Of a stretch of 64,000 nucleotides of DNA, positions 54,280 to 62,765 are shown piece by piece. Source of the stretch: CAZEQK01 sp964514395. GTDB taxonomy: Bacteria; Bacillota; Bacilli; Tepidibacillales; Tepidibacillaceae. The notes under the pieces are model-generated. The model made no database searches, was not told the origin of the DNA, and saw only the letters and a program-made list of their open reading frames with translations. The stretch spans positions 12,179-76,178 of the forward strand of contig CAZEQK010000013.1 of NCBI GenBank assembly GCA_964514395.1. Reading direction: 5' to 3'. Positions within the stretch are counted from its first letter, which is position 1, and every line of letters starts with the position of its first letter. The position numbers and the translations under genes are program-made.

Positions 54280-55995
54280 TTAATTTCCTCCCTCAATCAT
54301 TTCGTTTAATGATGCCCCAGCAGGGACAAAGGGATAAACATTTTCCTCTTTTTCAACAACAAAATCCATAATTACTGGACCATCATGTTCAAAGGCCCTT
54401 TTTATTACCTCTATGACTTCTTCCTTTGTCCTTGCCCTAAGCCCTAAGATTCCATAGGCTTCAGCAAGCTTTAGAAAATCAGGAGTAGAAATAGGGGTTG
54501 ATGAATATCTCTTATCATGGAAAATTTCTTGCCATTGCCGAACCATACCTAGAAATGAATTGTTTAAAATAGCAATCTTCACCGGAAGTCCTTGTTCTGC
54601 TATAGTTGCAAGCTCTTGGATGTTCATCTGAATGCTTCCATCTCCCGATACACATAGCACTTGCCTATCTCTAAAGGCAGCTTGAGCTCCTATTGCTGCT
54701 GGTAAACCATATCCCATCGTACCTAATCCCCCAGATGTTAAAAATGTCCTTTCCCTTTGGAATTTATAATATTGTGCCGTCCACATTTGATGCTGACCTA
54801 CATCAGTACTTACAATTGCCTCCTCCTTTGTATGACTTGAAAGCTGCTCAATAACATATTGTGGTTTGATTTTTGTTCCTGTATCACTATAATTTAGTGG
54901 CTTTTCTTTTTTCCACTGCTGTAATTCTTCTACCCATTTTCTTGTATCTCCAGGATTTGTTTCAGCTATTAGCTGTTTAAGAACCTCTTTTAAATCTCCA
55001 ACCAATGGTAGCTGTGTAGAAACTATTTTACCTACTTCAGCTGGATCTATATCGACATGAATGATTTTTGCCTTTGGTGCGAATCCATTTACATTACCTG
55101 TAACGCGATCATCGAATCGAGCTCCTAAAGATATCAATAAGTCCGCATTTTGTATTGCACGGTTAGCAGGAACTGTACCATGCATTCCTGGCATCCCCAA
55201 CCATAATGGGTGATTTGATGGAAAGCTTCCCAAACTCATAAGGGTTGTTGTAACAGGAATTAAAGTTTTATCAACAAATGCTAATAATTCGGTGCTTGCA
55301 TTAGCGGATATTACTCCTCCCCCTGCTAGAATTAATGGTTTTTTAGCCTTCTGAATCGTTTTTGCAACCTTTAGAATCTGACTCATATTCGGCTCTACAG
55401 TTGGCTGATAGCTACTTATTTTCACTTCCTCTGGATAATAAAAGGCAGTTTTCTCATAGGAAACATCTTTAGGAATATCAACCACAATTGGACCAGGTCT
55501 GCCTGTTGTAGCAAGATAAAATGCTTCCTTAAGTATTTTGGGCAGGTCTTCAATTTTTTGAACCAAATAATTATGCTTTGTAATCGGCATCGTTATTCCA
55601 GTAATATCTGCCTCTTGAAAAGCGTCTGTTCCAATTAATGTCCTAGGTACCTGCCCAGTAATCACTACTAAAGGTATTGAGTCCATGTAGGCATTCGCAA
55701 TACCCGTTACTAGATTCGTGGCACCAGGACCAGATGTTCCTATACACACTCCAACATTACCTGTTACCCTTGCATATCCATCTGCTGCATGGACAGCACC
55801 CTGCTCATGCCTTGATAATATATGTGTAATTCCCGAATCATAAAGTGCATCGTAAATTGGTATAACTGCTCCCCCTGGATAACCAAAAATAACATCTACT
55901 CCTTCTCTTTTTAAACATTCAATCACTATTTCCGCACCACTTATTATTTCCTGTGCTGGTACTTGTTCGTACCTTTTGTATGCCTTAGCTTCCAT
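54280..55995 (-). CDS. ilvB: Acetolactate synthase large subunit
   Basis: ThDP- and FAD-dependent enzyme making acetolactate. The 571-residue length is normal. It shows FGYPGGAVIPIYDAL, the catalytic Glu in SRHEQGAVHAADGYAR, the FAD-region SLGARFDDRVTGN and the ThDP motif GDGSIQMNIQELATIAEQGLPVKIAILNN. GGAGAGGTG precedes ATG 55995. It is located between ilvD and ilvN, under T-box control. Confidence 0.97.
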   Translation of the reverse strand: MEAKAYKRYEQVPAQEIISGAEIVIECLKREGVDVIFGYPGGAVIPIYDALYDSGITHILSRHEQGAVHAADGYARVTGNVGVCIGTSGPGATNLVTGIANAYMDSIPLVVITGQVPRTLIGTDAFQEADITGITMPITKHNYLVQKIEDLPKILKEAFYLATTGRPGPIVVDIPKDVSYEKTAFYYPEEVKISSYQPTVEPNMSQILKVAKTIQKAKKPLILAGGGVISANASTELLAFVDKTLIPVTTTLMSLGSFPSNHPLWLGMPGMHGTVPANRAIQNADLLISLGARFDDRVTGNVNGFAPKAKIIHVDIDPAEVGKIVSTQLPLVGDLKEVLKQLIAETNPGDTRKWVEELQQWKKEKPLNYSDTGTKIKPQYVIEQLSSHTKEEAIVSTDVGQHQMWTAQYYKFQRERTFLTSGGLGTMGYGLPAAIGAQAAFRDRQVLCVSGDGSIQMNIQELATIAEQGLPVKIAILNNSFLGMVRQWQEIFHDKRYSSTPISTPDFLKLAEAYGILGLRARTKEEVIEVIKRAFEHDGPVIMDFVVEKEENVYPFVPAGASLNEMIEGGN

Positions 55996-56026
55996 CACCT
56001 CTCCACCTTTCCATCTAAGACAAATT

Positions 56027-57706
56027 TTATATTTTCCATATAGCTCCCGTATTTGCAGAGGTAACTAACTCTGCATACCTTTTTAAGTAACCTTTAAGCT
56101 TTGTTTGCTTCATTTTTTCTGGATGCATCCTTAAGCTTTCCAGTCTTTTTTCAATTGTTTTTTCATCTATCTCAAGCATTATTTTTCTATTAGGAATATC
56201 AATCGAAATCTGATCGTTATCCTCAACGACAGCTATCGTACCAAACTCCATGGCTTCTGGAGATACATGACCAATAGATGCACCACGGGTAGCCCCTGAA
56301 AATCTCCCATCCGTAATTAAAGCGACACTAGAGTCTAACTCCATACCAGCAAGGGCAGAGGTAGGTGTCAGCATCTCCCTCATTCCTGGTCCACCCTTAG
56401 GACCTTCATAGCGAATAACAACCACATCCCCTTTTATTATTTTTCCTCCTAATATAGCTTCAACCGCTTCCTCTTCACTATCAAAAACCTTCGCTGGTCC
56501 TGTATGTACCAGCATTTCTGCTGCAACAGCTCCTTGTTTCACTACTGAACCATGAGGTGCTAGGTTACCAAATAATATGGCTAATCCTCCAGTTTTAGAG
56601 TAAGGGTTAGCTACAGAACGAATAATAGACTCATCCTTTACATGATAGTTTTTAATAGACTCTTCTAAAGTATTACCACTGACTGTTAATGTGTCCTTAG
56701 TCAAGTAATCATGTTCCATCAATTGATTCATTACTGCCGCTACACCACCAGCTTGATCTAAAACTTCTATGTGATTAGGACCAGCAGGACTGAGCTTACA
56801 TAGCTGAGGTGTCTCTGAGGCAATCTTGTTAATTTCCTTTAAGGAAATTTCAATCCCCATTTCATGGGCTATTGCCAAAATATGAAGTACAGTATTTGAT
56901 GATCCTCCTAATGCCATATCAACTGTTAATGCATTGTTAAATGCTTCCTTTGTCATAATCTTACTTGGTGTAATGTCCCTTCTTAATAGCTCCATAATCT
57001 TCATTCCCGCTTGTTTTGCTAGTCGATTCCTCGCCGCCATAACAGCTGGAATAGTTCCGTTTCCTGGCAACCCCATTCCTAAAGCTTCGGTTAAGCAGTT
57101 CATTGAATTCGCTGTAAACATCCCTGCACAACTACCTCCACTAGGACAAGCATTTTCTTCTAACACAAATAATTCTTCCATTGACATTTTTCCAGCTTTA
57201 ACAGATCCAACTGCTTCAAAAACTGTAGAGAGATCTACAGGCTGACCATTAACCCTTCCCGCAAGCATTGCTCCTCCACTAACAAAAATGGATGGTATAT
57301 TTAACCTTGCTGCACTCATCAGCATTCCAGGAACAACCTTGTCACAATTGGGCATGAACACAAGACCATCAAATTGGTGTGCCATAGCAACAACTTCTGC
57401 ACTATCTGCAATTAACTCACGACTTGCCAAGGAGTATTGCATACCCAAATGATTCATCGCAATCCCATCACAAACAACAATGGTGTTAACCTCAAAGGGG
57501 GTTCCTCCTGCCATTCTTATTCCTGCCTTAACATCCTCAGCTAGCTCACGAAGGTGCTTATGACCAGGAACAATTTCACTAAATGAATTAACAACACCTA
57601 TAAACGGTTTATTTAACTCTTCATCTGTCAACCCCAAAGATCTTAATAACGCCCGATGTGGTGCCCTTTCAATGCCCTTAGTTACTTTGTGTGATCTCAA
57701 ATCCAT
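56027..57706 (-). CDS. ilvD: Dihydroxy-acid dehydratase
   Basis: Iron-sulfur enzyme of branched-chain amino acid synthesis. The 559-residue protein shows cluster cysteines in VCDGIAMNHLGM, PNCDKVVPGM and CPSGGSCAGMFTANSMNC, and the C-terminal RFSGATRG. First gene of the ilv-leu operon; GGGGGAA precedes the ATG, about 125 bp after the T-box terminator. Confidence 0.97.
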   Translation of the reverse strand: MDLRSHKVTKGIERAPHRALLRSLGLTDEELNKPFIGVVNSFSEIVPGHKHLRELAEDVKAGIRMAGGTPFEVNTIVVCDGIAMNHLGMQYSLASRELIADSAEVVAMAHQFDGLVFMPNCDKVVPGMLMSAARLNIPSIFVSGGAMLAGRVNGQPVDLSTVFEAVGSVKAGKMSMEELFVLEENACPSGGSCAGMFTANSMNCLTEALGMGLPGNGTIPAVMAARNRLAKQAGMKIMELLRRDITPSKIMTKEAFNNALTVDMALGGSSNTVLHILAIAHEMGIEISLKEINKIASETPQLCKLSPAGPNHIEVLDQAGGVAAVMNQLMEHDYLTKDTLTVSGNTLEESIKNYHVKDESIIRSVANPYSKTGGLAILFGNLAPHGSVVKQGAVAAEMLVHTGPAKVFDSEEEAVEAILGGKIIKGDVVVIRYEGPKGGPGMREMLTPTSALAGMELDSSVALITDGRFSGATRGASIGHVSPEAMEFGTIAVVEDNDQISIDIPNRKIMLEIDEKTIEKRLESLRMHPEKMKQTKLKGYLKRYAELVTSANTGAIWKI

Positions 57707-57832
57707 AATTTTCGATTCCCCCTTTATATAGTTGAAAAATAAAGTGAAGCTTCATTCAAATTTTTTTAGACTCCACCTGAATGGGAGTAGAGTTAATTCA
57801 GGAGCTTAGTGGCGGTTAGCTACAAAATAAAT

Positions 57833-58110
57833 AAAAACGTCCCTATTGCATCGTTATCTAAATGCAATAGGGACGTTTGATCCGCGTGGTACCACCCTAT
57901 TTCACTCTCCCTAAAGGAAAAGTCTCCTTGTACATAAGTACTTGTGCTAACGGCCTGTAAGCCGAACTTGACTACTTTGATTATCCATCATTTCGAAAAG
58001 TTGATTTAAAGGTGAGTTCACAAAAAGTGTTATGGCTAAGCTCTCAGCAACCTTAGCTCTCTAAACATAACTTATCTTTCTGCTACTTATCCTCATCATT
58101 ATCTTTTTCG
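57833..58110 (-). promoter_or_regulatory. T-box leader, leucine-specific (CUC)
   Basis: On the minus strand the leader contains, in order, the AGBI-like GATGAGGATAAGTAG, the stem I apex AGAGAGCTAAGG / GAGAGCTTAGC, the specifier loop GTGAACTCACC with CTC (58016-58014) in the specifier position, and the T-box AGGGTGGTACCACG (57898-57885). The terminator AAACGTCCCTATTGCAT / ATGCAATAGGGACGTTT (57833-57878) follows with a T run. Uncharged tRNA-Leu(GAG) should trigger antitermination of ilvD and the downstream genes. Confidence 0.95.
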
Positions 58111-58157
58111 TTATTTAACGCTTTAAAATTTTAAATTATCAGAATATATTAATAGGA

Positions 58158-58186
58158 ATTATAAAACGGTAGCAAAAGGATGTCAA
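58158..58186 (-). promoter_or_regulatory. Consensus promoter of ilv-leu operon
   Basis: TTGACA (58186-58181), a 17-base spacer and TATAAT (58163-58158) on the minus strand: a perfect sigma-A consensus, about 50 bases upstream of the T-box stem I. Confidence 0.93.
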
Positions 58187-58237
58187 TGACTAATTTTTCA
58201 GCTATAAAATCATGGAAACGCTTAATCTGTTCGTATT

Positions 58238-58288
58238 TCTAAAGAAAATAAAAATAAAATTTTTTTTTATTTTTTTATTTTCTTTAGA
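58238..58288. repeat. AT-only inverted repeat upstream of ilv promoter
   Basis: TCTAAAGAAAATAAAAA and its exact complement TTTTTATTTTCTTTAGA form 17-bp arms around a 17-base A/T centre. Almost the whole 51 bp is A/T. It lies about 50 bp upstream of the ilv -35 box. It might act as an UP-like element, a binding site or a cruciform; there is no direct evidence for any of these. Confidence 0.6.
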
Positions 58289-58317
58289 TAAAAGTTATAT
58301 TAATCGCATAAAAAAAA

Positions 58318-58345
58318 GACTTCTTTTTCACTAGTGAAAGAAGTC
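58318..58345 (-). terminator. Intrinsic terminator
   Basis: GACTTCTTT and AAAGAAGTC pair around CACTAGTG, followed on the minus strand by eight Ts. It isolates the ilv promoter from transcription of the accessory region upstream. Confidence 0.85.
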
Positions 58346-58453
58346 ATTTGGTCTTGATTTGGTCTTAGATAATTCATTAAAGAGAACATTACATAAAACT
58401 TCTATCGTATTTTTTTAAAAAAAGAACGTAGTTAGGGGAGTAATTCCAATTTA

Positions 58454-58870
58454 TCAATCTACTATTGAATTTGTACTAAAATATACTAGCACAAATGAAG
58501 TCACAATTCCTTTGAATATCCATCCTATCCAATAAAACCAAATGGGTATTGAAAACGACTTAAAGTTCAATGTAATCATAGAATTTTGTATAATATGTTG
58601 AGCAATCGGACCAAATATAGCATAGTAAATAGCGTTCATCACAAACAATATAGCTAATAAATAAACTGTCTTTTTAGAAAAAATATATTTCAGCTTTAAT
58701 ATTTATTCCTTTTATTACAGTAAACATAAATCCAAACATAAATACCGAAATTATATAATAGCTAATAGATTCTGTAAAAATACTACCAAGAGGTCTATAA
58801 AAATATCCAATATATGAAATAATTCCATTAATAAAGTTATATAAATAAGGGATAGTCCATTACCTTTAAG
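58454..58870 (-). pseudogene. Small membrane protein with single-base frameshift
   Basis: Two frames join into one hydrophobic protein: NFINGIISYIGYFYRPLGSIFTESISYYIISVFMFGFMFTVIKGINIKAEIYF, then SKKTVYLLAILFVMNAIYYAIFGPIAQHIIQNSM and a last helix ending NSIVD. A run of six Ts at about 58676-58681 would need five to restore the frame. About four membrane helices are predicted; family unknown. The second half is almost identical in DNA to 47560-47700. Confidence 0.6.
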
Positions 58871-58955
58871 ATAAAAAGAGCTATCCCTATTAGAATTAAA
58901 TTTTGTTTGAAAAGTCTATAATGTTGGAAATTTCTAGAGTTTGTTTTCTTTAACT
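58831..58955. repeat. Cassette-boundary hairpin repeat, copy 1
   Basis: About 125 bp similar to 62429-62550 along its length, including AGGGATAG ... AGCTATCCCTATTAGAATTAA and TCTATAATGTTG. The core AGGGATAG/CTATCCCT can form a hairpin. It lies 44 bp after the candidate immunity gene at 58999. Confidence 0.85.
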
Positions 58956-58998
58956 GCTCAGAACGTAGTGTTCTACAATGAAATATTACATAAGATTA

Positions 58999-59370
58999 TT
59001 ATTTTGTGCTTTCTAAATCCTTTTTTGCTAAATCAAGAGCTACCAACAATTTGATTTGATTTATTTTAGTCAGCCCTTGCCGATATTGAGAAATTAATGC
59101 AGACTCAACTAGTGGTTTTACCTCTAAATTAATACGGTCTAATGCAATCTCCGCAATTAAGCTATCATCAATAAGGAGTCTATAAATATCCTCACCCTGC
59201 TCAGGTATCCAATGAATAATGTAAGCTGTTCTCATATTCGGAAAATATTCGTACAACACTTTGAGCAGATTTTTGTATTCTTCATCATCAAATAATAATT
59301 TATTGGATTTAATAAGTTGTTGTTTAAAATCTTGTTCAGTTTTGCTTCCAACAAGTTTCACGCGCCTCAT
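58999..59370 (-). CDS. Candidate immunity protein C (unrecognised)
   Basis: A soluble 123-residue protein with no signal peptide; mixed alpha/beta by composition, with the segment PNMRTAYIIHWIPEQGEDIYRLLIDDSLIAEI. I cannot assign a family. GAAGGGAG precedes the ATG at 59370 and a GTG three codons later. Its position right after a toxin-tip remnant (14 bp) and before a boundary repeat suggests an immunity role, by analogy with polymorphic toxin loci; it could also be unrelated. Confidence 0.6.
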   Translation of the reverse strand: MRRVKLVGSKTEQDFKQQLIKSNKLLFDDEEYKNLLKVLYEYFPNMRTAYIIHWIPEQGEDIYRLLIDDSLIAEIALDRINLEVKPLVESALISQYRQGLTKINQIKLLVALDLAKKDLESTK

Positions 59371-59383
59371 TCTCCCTTCAAAA

Positions 59384-59900
59384 TTATTTTATTATCCCAG
59401 GTGAAGCGGTCACTAAGTTTCCGAACTTATCTGTTAAAATAGTCATTGTAGAAGTAGGTTGAAAATTGTTGAACTTATCAAGTCCATGTTTTCTCTAAGG
59501 TTACTTCTCTCACATAACGAATACCGTCAGCACTTTCCAATGTTCTAGAAACAGTTGTATTCACAATCTCTTTACTGGAAAGTAATGAACGTAACTCTTC
59601 TTGGGATATTGTGAACTGAGACTTATTCTTATTTGAATAATGTTCTTTCAACACATGATCCCATCCATCATTACTTATATTGATACGAGATTGAACACGA
59701 CCGGGAACTTTGATAGCATTATCCGTCTCTTCTTTCCCAAGTTTCTTTTCAATTTGTTCTATAATGTCATCTGCTTTATCTCCGAACTTTTCTCTAAGGT
59801 ATCTTTTAACTCCGTCTATTCCCTCTTCATCTAATATTTTCTTTAGATCTTTCATAATTATTTTTCTAGCTACATCAGTATTAAAGGTAAAAAATGGCAA
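59384..59900 (-). pseudogene. Orphan polymorphic-toxin C-terminal module C, frameshifted
   Basis: Begins at a shared pre-toxin segment (DVARKIIMKDLKKILDEEG, then DDIIEQIEKKLGKEETDN) that is near-identical to toxin A. A tip domain follows: RVQSRINISNDGWDHVLKEHY, SQFTISQEELRSLL and ADGIRYVREVTLEK. The open frame stops at 59478. One base out, it continues DKFNNFQPTSTMTILTDKFGNLVTASPGIIK to a stop at 59384, so a single indel truncates it. There is no RHS core upstream; a stop precedes the module. The His and Ser/Thr-rich pattern suggests a nuclease toxin. Confidence 0.75.
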
Positions 59901-59986
59901 CGGCGTCCATTACAAAAAAGATATTCAGTCCTCACTTAGATGGTCTATATATCAAACTTCGACGTGACATGGTCGCAAAAAAACAT

Positions 59987-60040
59987 GGGATAACTCCTCA
60001 TTTAAAAATAAAAAGCTATCCCAAATAGAAATAAGTTCTT
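59987..60040. repeat. Cassette-boundary hairpin repeat, diverged copy 3
   Basis: GGGATAACTCCTCATTTAA ... AAAGCTATCCC followed by AATAGAAATAAGTT resembles the core of the repeats at 58831 and 62429. It lies between the recombinase remnant and toxin module C. Confidence 0.55.
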
Positions 60041-60203
60041 TAGTAGATAAATTAATAAAACAGAGCGGTTTTGATATTGTGCGTTCAGACCCGTACATCC
60101 TGATAATGTGTACGACAACGATTGCCCAAATTATAAGAATGTAAAGTCAATAAAATATTTACCCTTTTACGAGAAAAGCATCGAGAATGATATTTCACAA
60201 CAC

Positions 60204-60420
60204 TCACAAACTGAAATCATCTATTGCCTTGTCCATATCTTGGTTGATGCCAATATAACGCAAAGTAACACTAGGAGCAGAGTGATTGAACAACTCTTGT
60301 AATAGAGCAATATCTCTTGTTTTTTTTAGAAATGAAAACCAAATAACTTCCGCATCGTATGACAGCCGATTTCATTTAGTCCGACTTGTTTTGCAGCATT
60401 GTTTAAAATTTTAACTGCTT
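60204..60420 (-). pseudogene. Tyrosine recombinase/integrase C-terminal fragment
   Basis: Two frames give AVKILNNAAKQVGLNEIGCHTMRKLFGFHF and then KKTRDIALLQELFNHSAPSVTLRYIGINQDMDKAIDDFSL with a stop at 60204. The HTMRK (H-x-x-R), the LFNHSAPSVT His and the RYIGI Tyr are the catalytic residues of phage-type integrases. The frame breaks once in a T/A run and the N-terminal two thirds are missing. Its 5' end overlaps the end of immunity gene B. Confidence 0.75.
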
Positions 60421-60912
60421 TATTTCTTTAATTGCTCTCTGACGTAATTTTTGCGTTGCTCTTTTCGATTTTGCTAAATCATCCAGTGAATCTATAAGTG
60501 ACTCCTTTTGAACCATAGAAAGATTATCATACCAAATAAAAGCTAATTCTACCCAATACCCACCCCTCTGTTCAAATCCTATTTTAACAATCTCCTTAAA
60601 TGGGAATATCGAATCAATAGGAATATCTATGAAATTTAAAGACTCATTCAATTTGCTTGTGAGCTCATCCATAGTTTGTTCTAACAAGACCATGACATAT
60701 AGATATGATTTAGAATCTGTTAATTCACATAATCCTAAAGCTATTTCTACAGCCCAAGTTCCTTTTTCAGTGATACCCATATTTCTGTACAATTCACTGC
60801 AAGGGAGCAAAGAAATCCACGATACTAATTCATTTGAATTAATTAACTTGGTTGTCTTATGTTTCTTGTTTGGAAATATCGAATAAATATTTTTCAGCTC
60901 ATTTTTCATCAT
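60403..60912 (-). CDS. Candidate immunity protein B
   Basis: A soluble protein of about 169 residues without a signal peptide: MMKNELKNIYSIFPNKKHK, a helical centre (LVMVLLEQTMDELTSKLNES type) and a basic C-terminal tail. No family recognised. GGGGAG lies just before adjacent ATGs at 60912/60909, and the first overlaps the toxin B stop (ATGA), the tight coupling expected of a toxin-immunity pair. Its last codons run into the recombinase remnant, so the C terminus may have been altered. Confidence 0.75.
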   Translation of the reverse strand: MMKNELKNIYSIFPNKKHKTTKLINSNELVSWISLLPCSELYRNMGITEKGTWAVEIALGLCELTDSKSYLYVMVLLEQTMDELTSKLNESLNFIDIPIDSIFPFKEIVKIGFEQRGGYWVELAFIWYDNLSMVQKESLIDSLDDLAKSKRATQKLRQRAIKEIKQLKF

Positions 60913-61355
60913 GGACTCCCCCATACTTCATGTTGGACTTTTATTCCATAACTCTCCATTACTTTTTGAAATTGTTGTCTTAACGCAGGTGTCCAATTTC
61001 CACCATAGTGTCCACTGTTTTCGGTTGTAATAAATTCACCATTAGGTCCCCTACTAAATGTACCTCCCAGAGTAGTTTTTCCTCCATCTGCTCCTATGGT
61101 TTGAGCTAACTTCTGATGAGGAGAACCATGGAATAGACTACTCTTCGGCTTTCCGACTACAAACGTATTAGTTTCAGCATCAAAAACGAACTCGACTCCA
61201 CCATTCTTAGGATAATAGTTTTTCAAAGCTTCTATTGATTTTGACGAAGAATTAACACCAATCACACCTGGTGTAGGACCTGATCCTTTCCAGGTTGGAA
61301 TTTTACCCATACCCTCAGCTGTAATTCTCCGCAATCTCTGCGGCTTCAGATTCAT
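60909..61355 (-). CDS. Polymorphic toxin tip B (frame separated from its RHS part)
   Basis: From about residue 15 the protein reads GMGKIPTWKGSGPTPGVIGVNSS, then VEFVFDAETNTFVVGKP, LFHGSPHQKLAQTIGADG, GGTFSRGPNGEFITTENSGHYG and QFQKVMESYGIKVQHEVW. This resembles the Ntox43-type domain of polymorphic toxins as I recall it; unconfirmed. The first 14 codons are out-of-frame translation of the upstream piece: a single indel near 61330 separates the tip from the RHS remnant. It is directly coupled to candidate immunity gene B. Confidence 0.7.
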   Translation of the reverse strand: MNLKPQRLRRITAEGMGKIPTWKGSGPTPGVIGVNSSSKSIEALKNYYPKNGGVEFVFDAETNTFVVGKPKSSLFHGSPHQKLAQTIGADGGKTTLGGTFSRGPNGEFITTENSGHYGGNWTPALRQQFQKVMESYGIKVQHEVWGSP

Positions 61356-62199
61356 TTATTAATGTTTCACTTGCCTCTATTCCTCTAAATGATCTAATTG
61401 TAGCTGACATAGATTCATAGATACCACTAAACGCTTCAAAAACTTTAGGGATTTTCGTTACTGCATAATCTCCTAATGTTACAACGATTAATGCAAGACC
61501 TACAATATTTCCCATACTTTCACCAAAATGAATTGCTTCATCATTGATTAAGGCTGTTGGGTCATTAAATTCTACTTTTTTTATACATATCTAAATGGTT
61601 CAAAAAACTTATCTTTCAGTTTATCTGCAATTACAGTAAAGTCTAAATTCTCTATACTTTTTACAAAGTTATTTGCCGCTGCTACCAGCATTAAGGAAGT
61701 TTTTAATGGGTGCATCATAAATTGCTTTGTTAAATCACTCTCTATTTGATTTATTTTATCCTGTATTTGCATCATCTTATACATACCACTTAAACCAGTA
61801 ACCCCATCTATAAAACCACCAAATGCAAGAATTTACTGATAAATACTTGCCCAATGCCCAGTTGGATCCATATAATTTACTGGATTGTTCAATCCATAGA
61901 CATATCTATTCAGACTCAATGGGTTAGTGATTTCTCCATGTAATGGGTCTAGGGATATAAATCGCCCTATTCTAGGATTATAGTATCTTGCATGTAGATA
62001 ATAGTTTTGGGTCTTTCTATCCCAATAGTATCCTGCATATCTAAATGGGTTTTCTTTGACAAGGTCTGTTGTAATATCTGTTGTAGGTTCATCTGTTGAC
62101 GTTTGGTCTACGGTTGTGTCTGTTGTTGTACTTGATTCTACATTGGTGTCTGTACTTCCTGCCTGTGTATCCGTTCCTGTACCTGTGCCTAGATCGCCA
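61315..62199 (-). pseudogene. RHS-repeat core remnant upstream of toxin B
   Basis: Frames together encode a Ser/Thr-rich linker (GTGTGTDTQAGSTDTNVESS), then the RHS-associated core: NPFRYAGYYWDRKTQNYYLHARYYNPRIGRFISLDPLHG, NPLSLNRYVYGLNNPVNYMDPTG. A pre-toxin region follows. There is an in-frame TAA at 61833 (after HWASIYQ), a frameshift in an A run near 61570, and another near 61330 before the tip. Such proteins are surface-exported contact toxins (WapA type). Only the end of the core remains; the repeat shell is missing. Confidence 0.88.
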
Positions 62200-62394
62200 A
62201 TCAGTCTTATTAAATATCTCTTTGAAAAAATCCTCTTTCGTTATTTTCTGTTTCCATAACAGCTCAACTCTATTAACTGGTTTTGTTTCAACAAAATTGT
62301 GTACGCTATTTTGCTTTTTAGCACTGACTTTACTAACTTCAATAAACTTAATCTTCATCTGAAACTCTAACCAAATACTGTCTGTTTCAGGCAT
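62200..62394 (-). other. Short ORF fragment fused to RHS remnant
   Basis: An ATG-initiated stretch, MPETDSIWLEFQMKIKFIEVS ... KQKITKEDFFKEIFNKTDW, enters the RHS remnant out of frame. It looks like the N terminus of an unrelated protein truncated by a recombination junction near 62200. No family recognised. The 215 bp beyond the boundary repeat (62551-62765) hold nothing I recognise. Confidence 0.4.
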
Positions 62395-62428
62395 TTTAAA
62401 AGATACAAATTTATTTGACCTAAATTGA

Positions 62429-62550
62429 ATAAAGTTATATATAAGGGATAGCCCCTCACCTTTAAGAAAATGAGCTATCCCTATTAGAATTAAGTTTTGC
62501 TAGACAAGCCTATAATGTTGAAAAATTCTTAGCTTGGTTGTCTTTGAACT
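62429..62550. repeat. Cassette-boundary hairpin repeat, copy 2
   Basis: About 122 bp homologous to 58831-58955. The stem AGGGATAGC / GCTATCCCT is perfect. It lies beyond the immunity gene of cassette A and before the RHS remnant of cassette B. Confidence 0.85.
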
Positions 62551-62765
62551 GAAAAAATAAAGTAGTACGAATCTTTATTTTGTTTATATTTCTTATATAT
62601 GTTTTTAATAATGTATTGGGATCATTCAGCATTAGGTAACCCTACCTAAAAGAAAAAAGTGATGGAAATTATAAAGATTTTTTTCTATCGATTTAAGCAC
62701 TTCTCATAAAAAATTTAAGTCTATTAAACTTATCACAATCCATTTTATGCAGTAACATGTAAAAA

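Noticed and set aside
58141..58210. CodY box near the ilv promoter
   Set aside because: The A/T-rich sequence shows only a partial match to AATTTTCWGAAAATT and does not form the expected palindrome.
58831..58955. Hairpin repeat as an ordinary intrinsic terminator
   Set aside because: The stem is good but no T tract follows on the minus strand in copies 1 and 2, and conservation extends well beyond the hairpin.
59895..60028. Plus-strand frame starting ATGGCAACGGCG (about 44 codons)
   Set aside because: Short, no ribosome-binding site, no recognised family, and it runs into the hairpin repeat; kept only as possible decayed DNA.
62056..62362. Plus-strand open frames across the RHS remnant
   Set aside because: They are antisense to the Thr/Ser-rich linker and RHS core, whose minus-strand translation is clearly recognisable; the plus frames are low-complexity artefacts.
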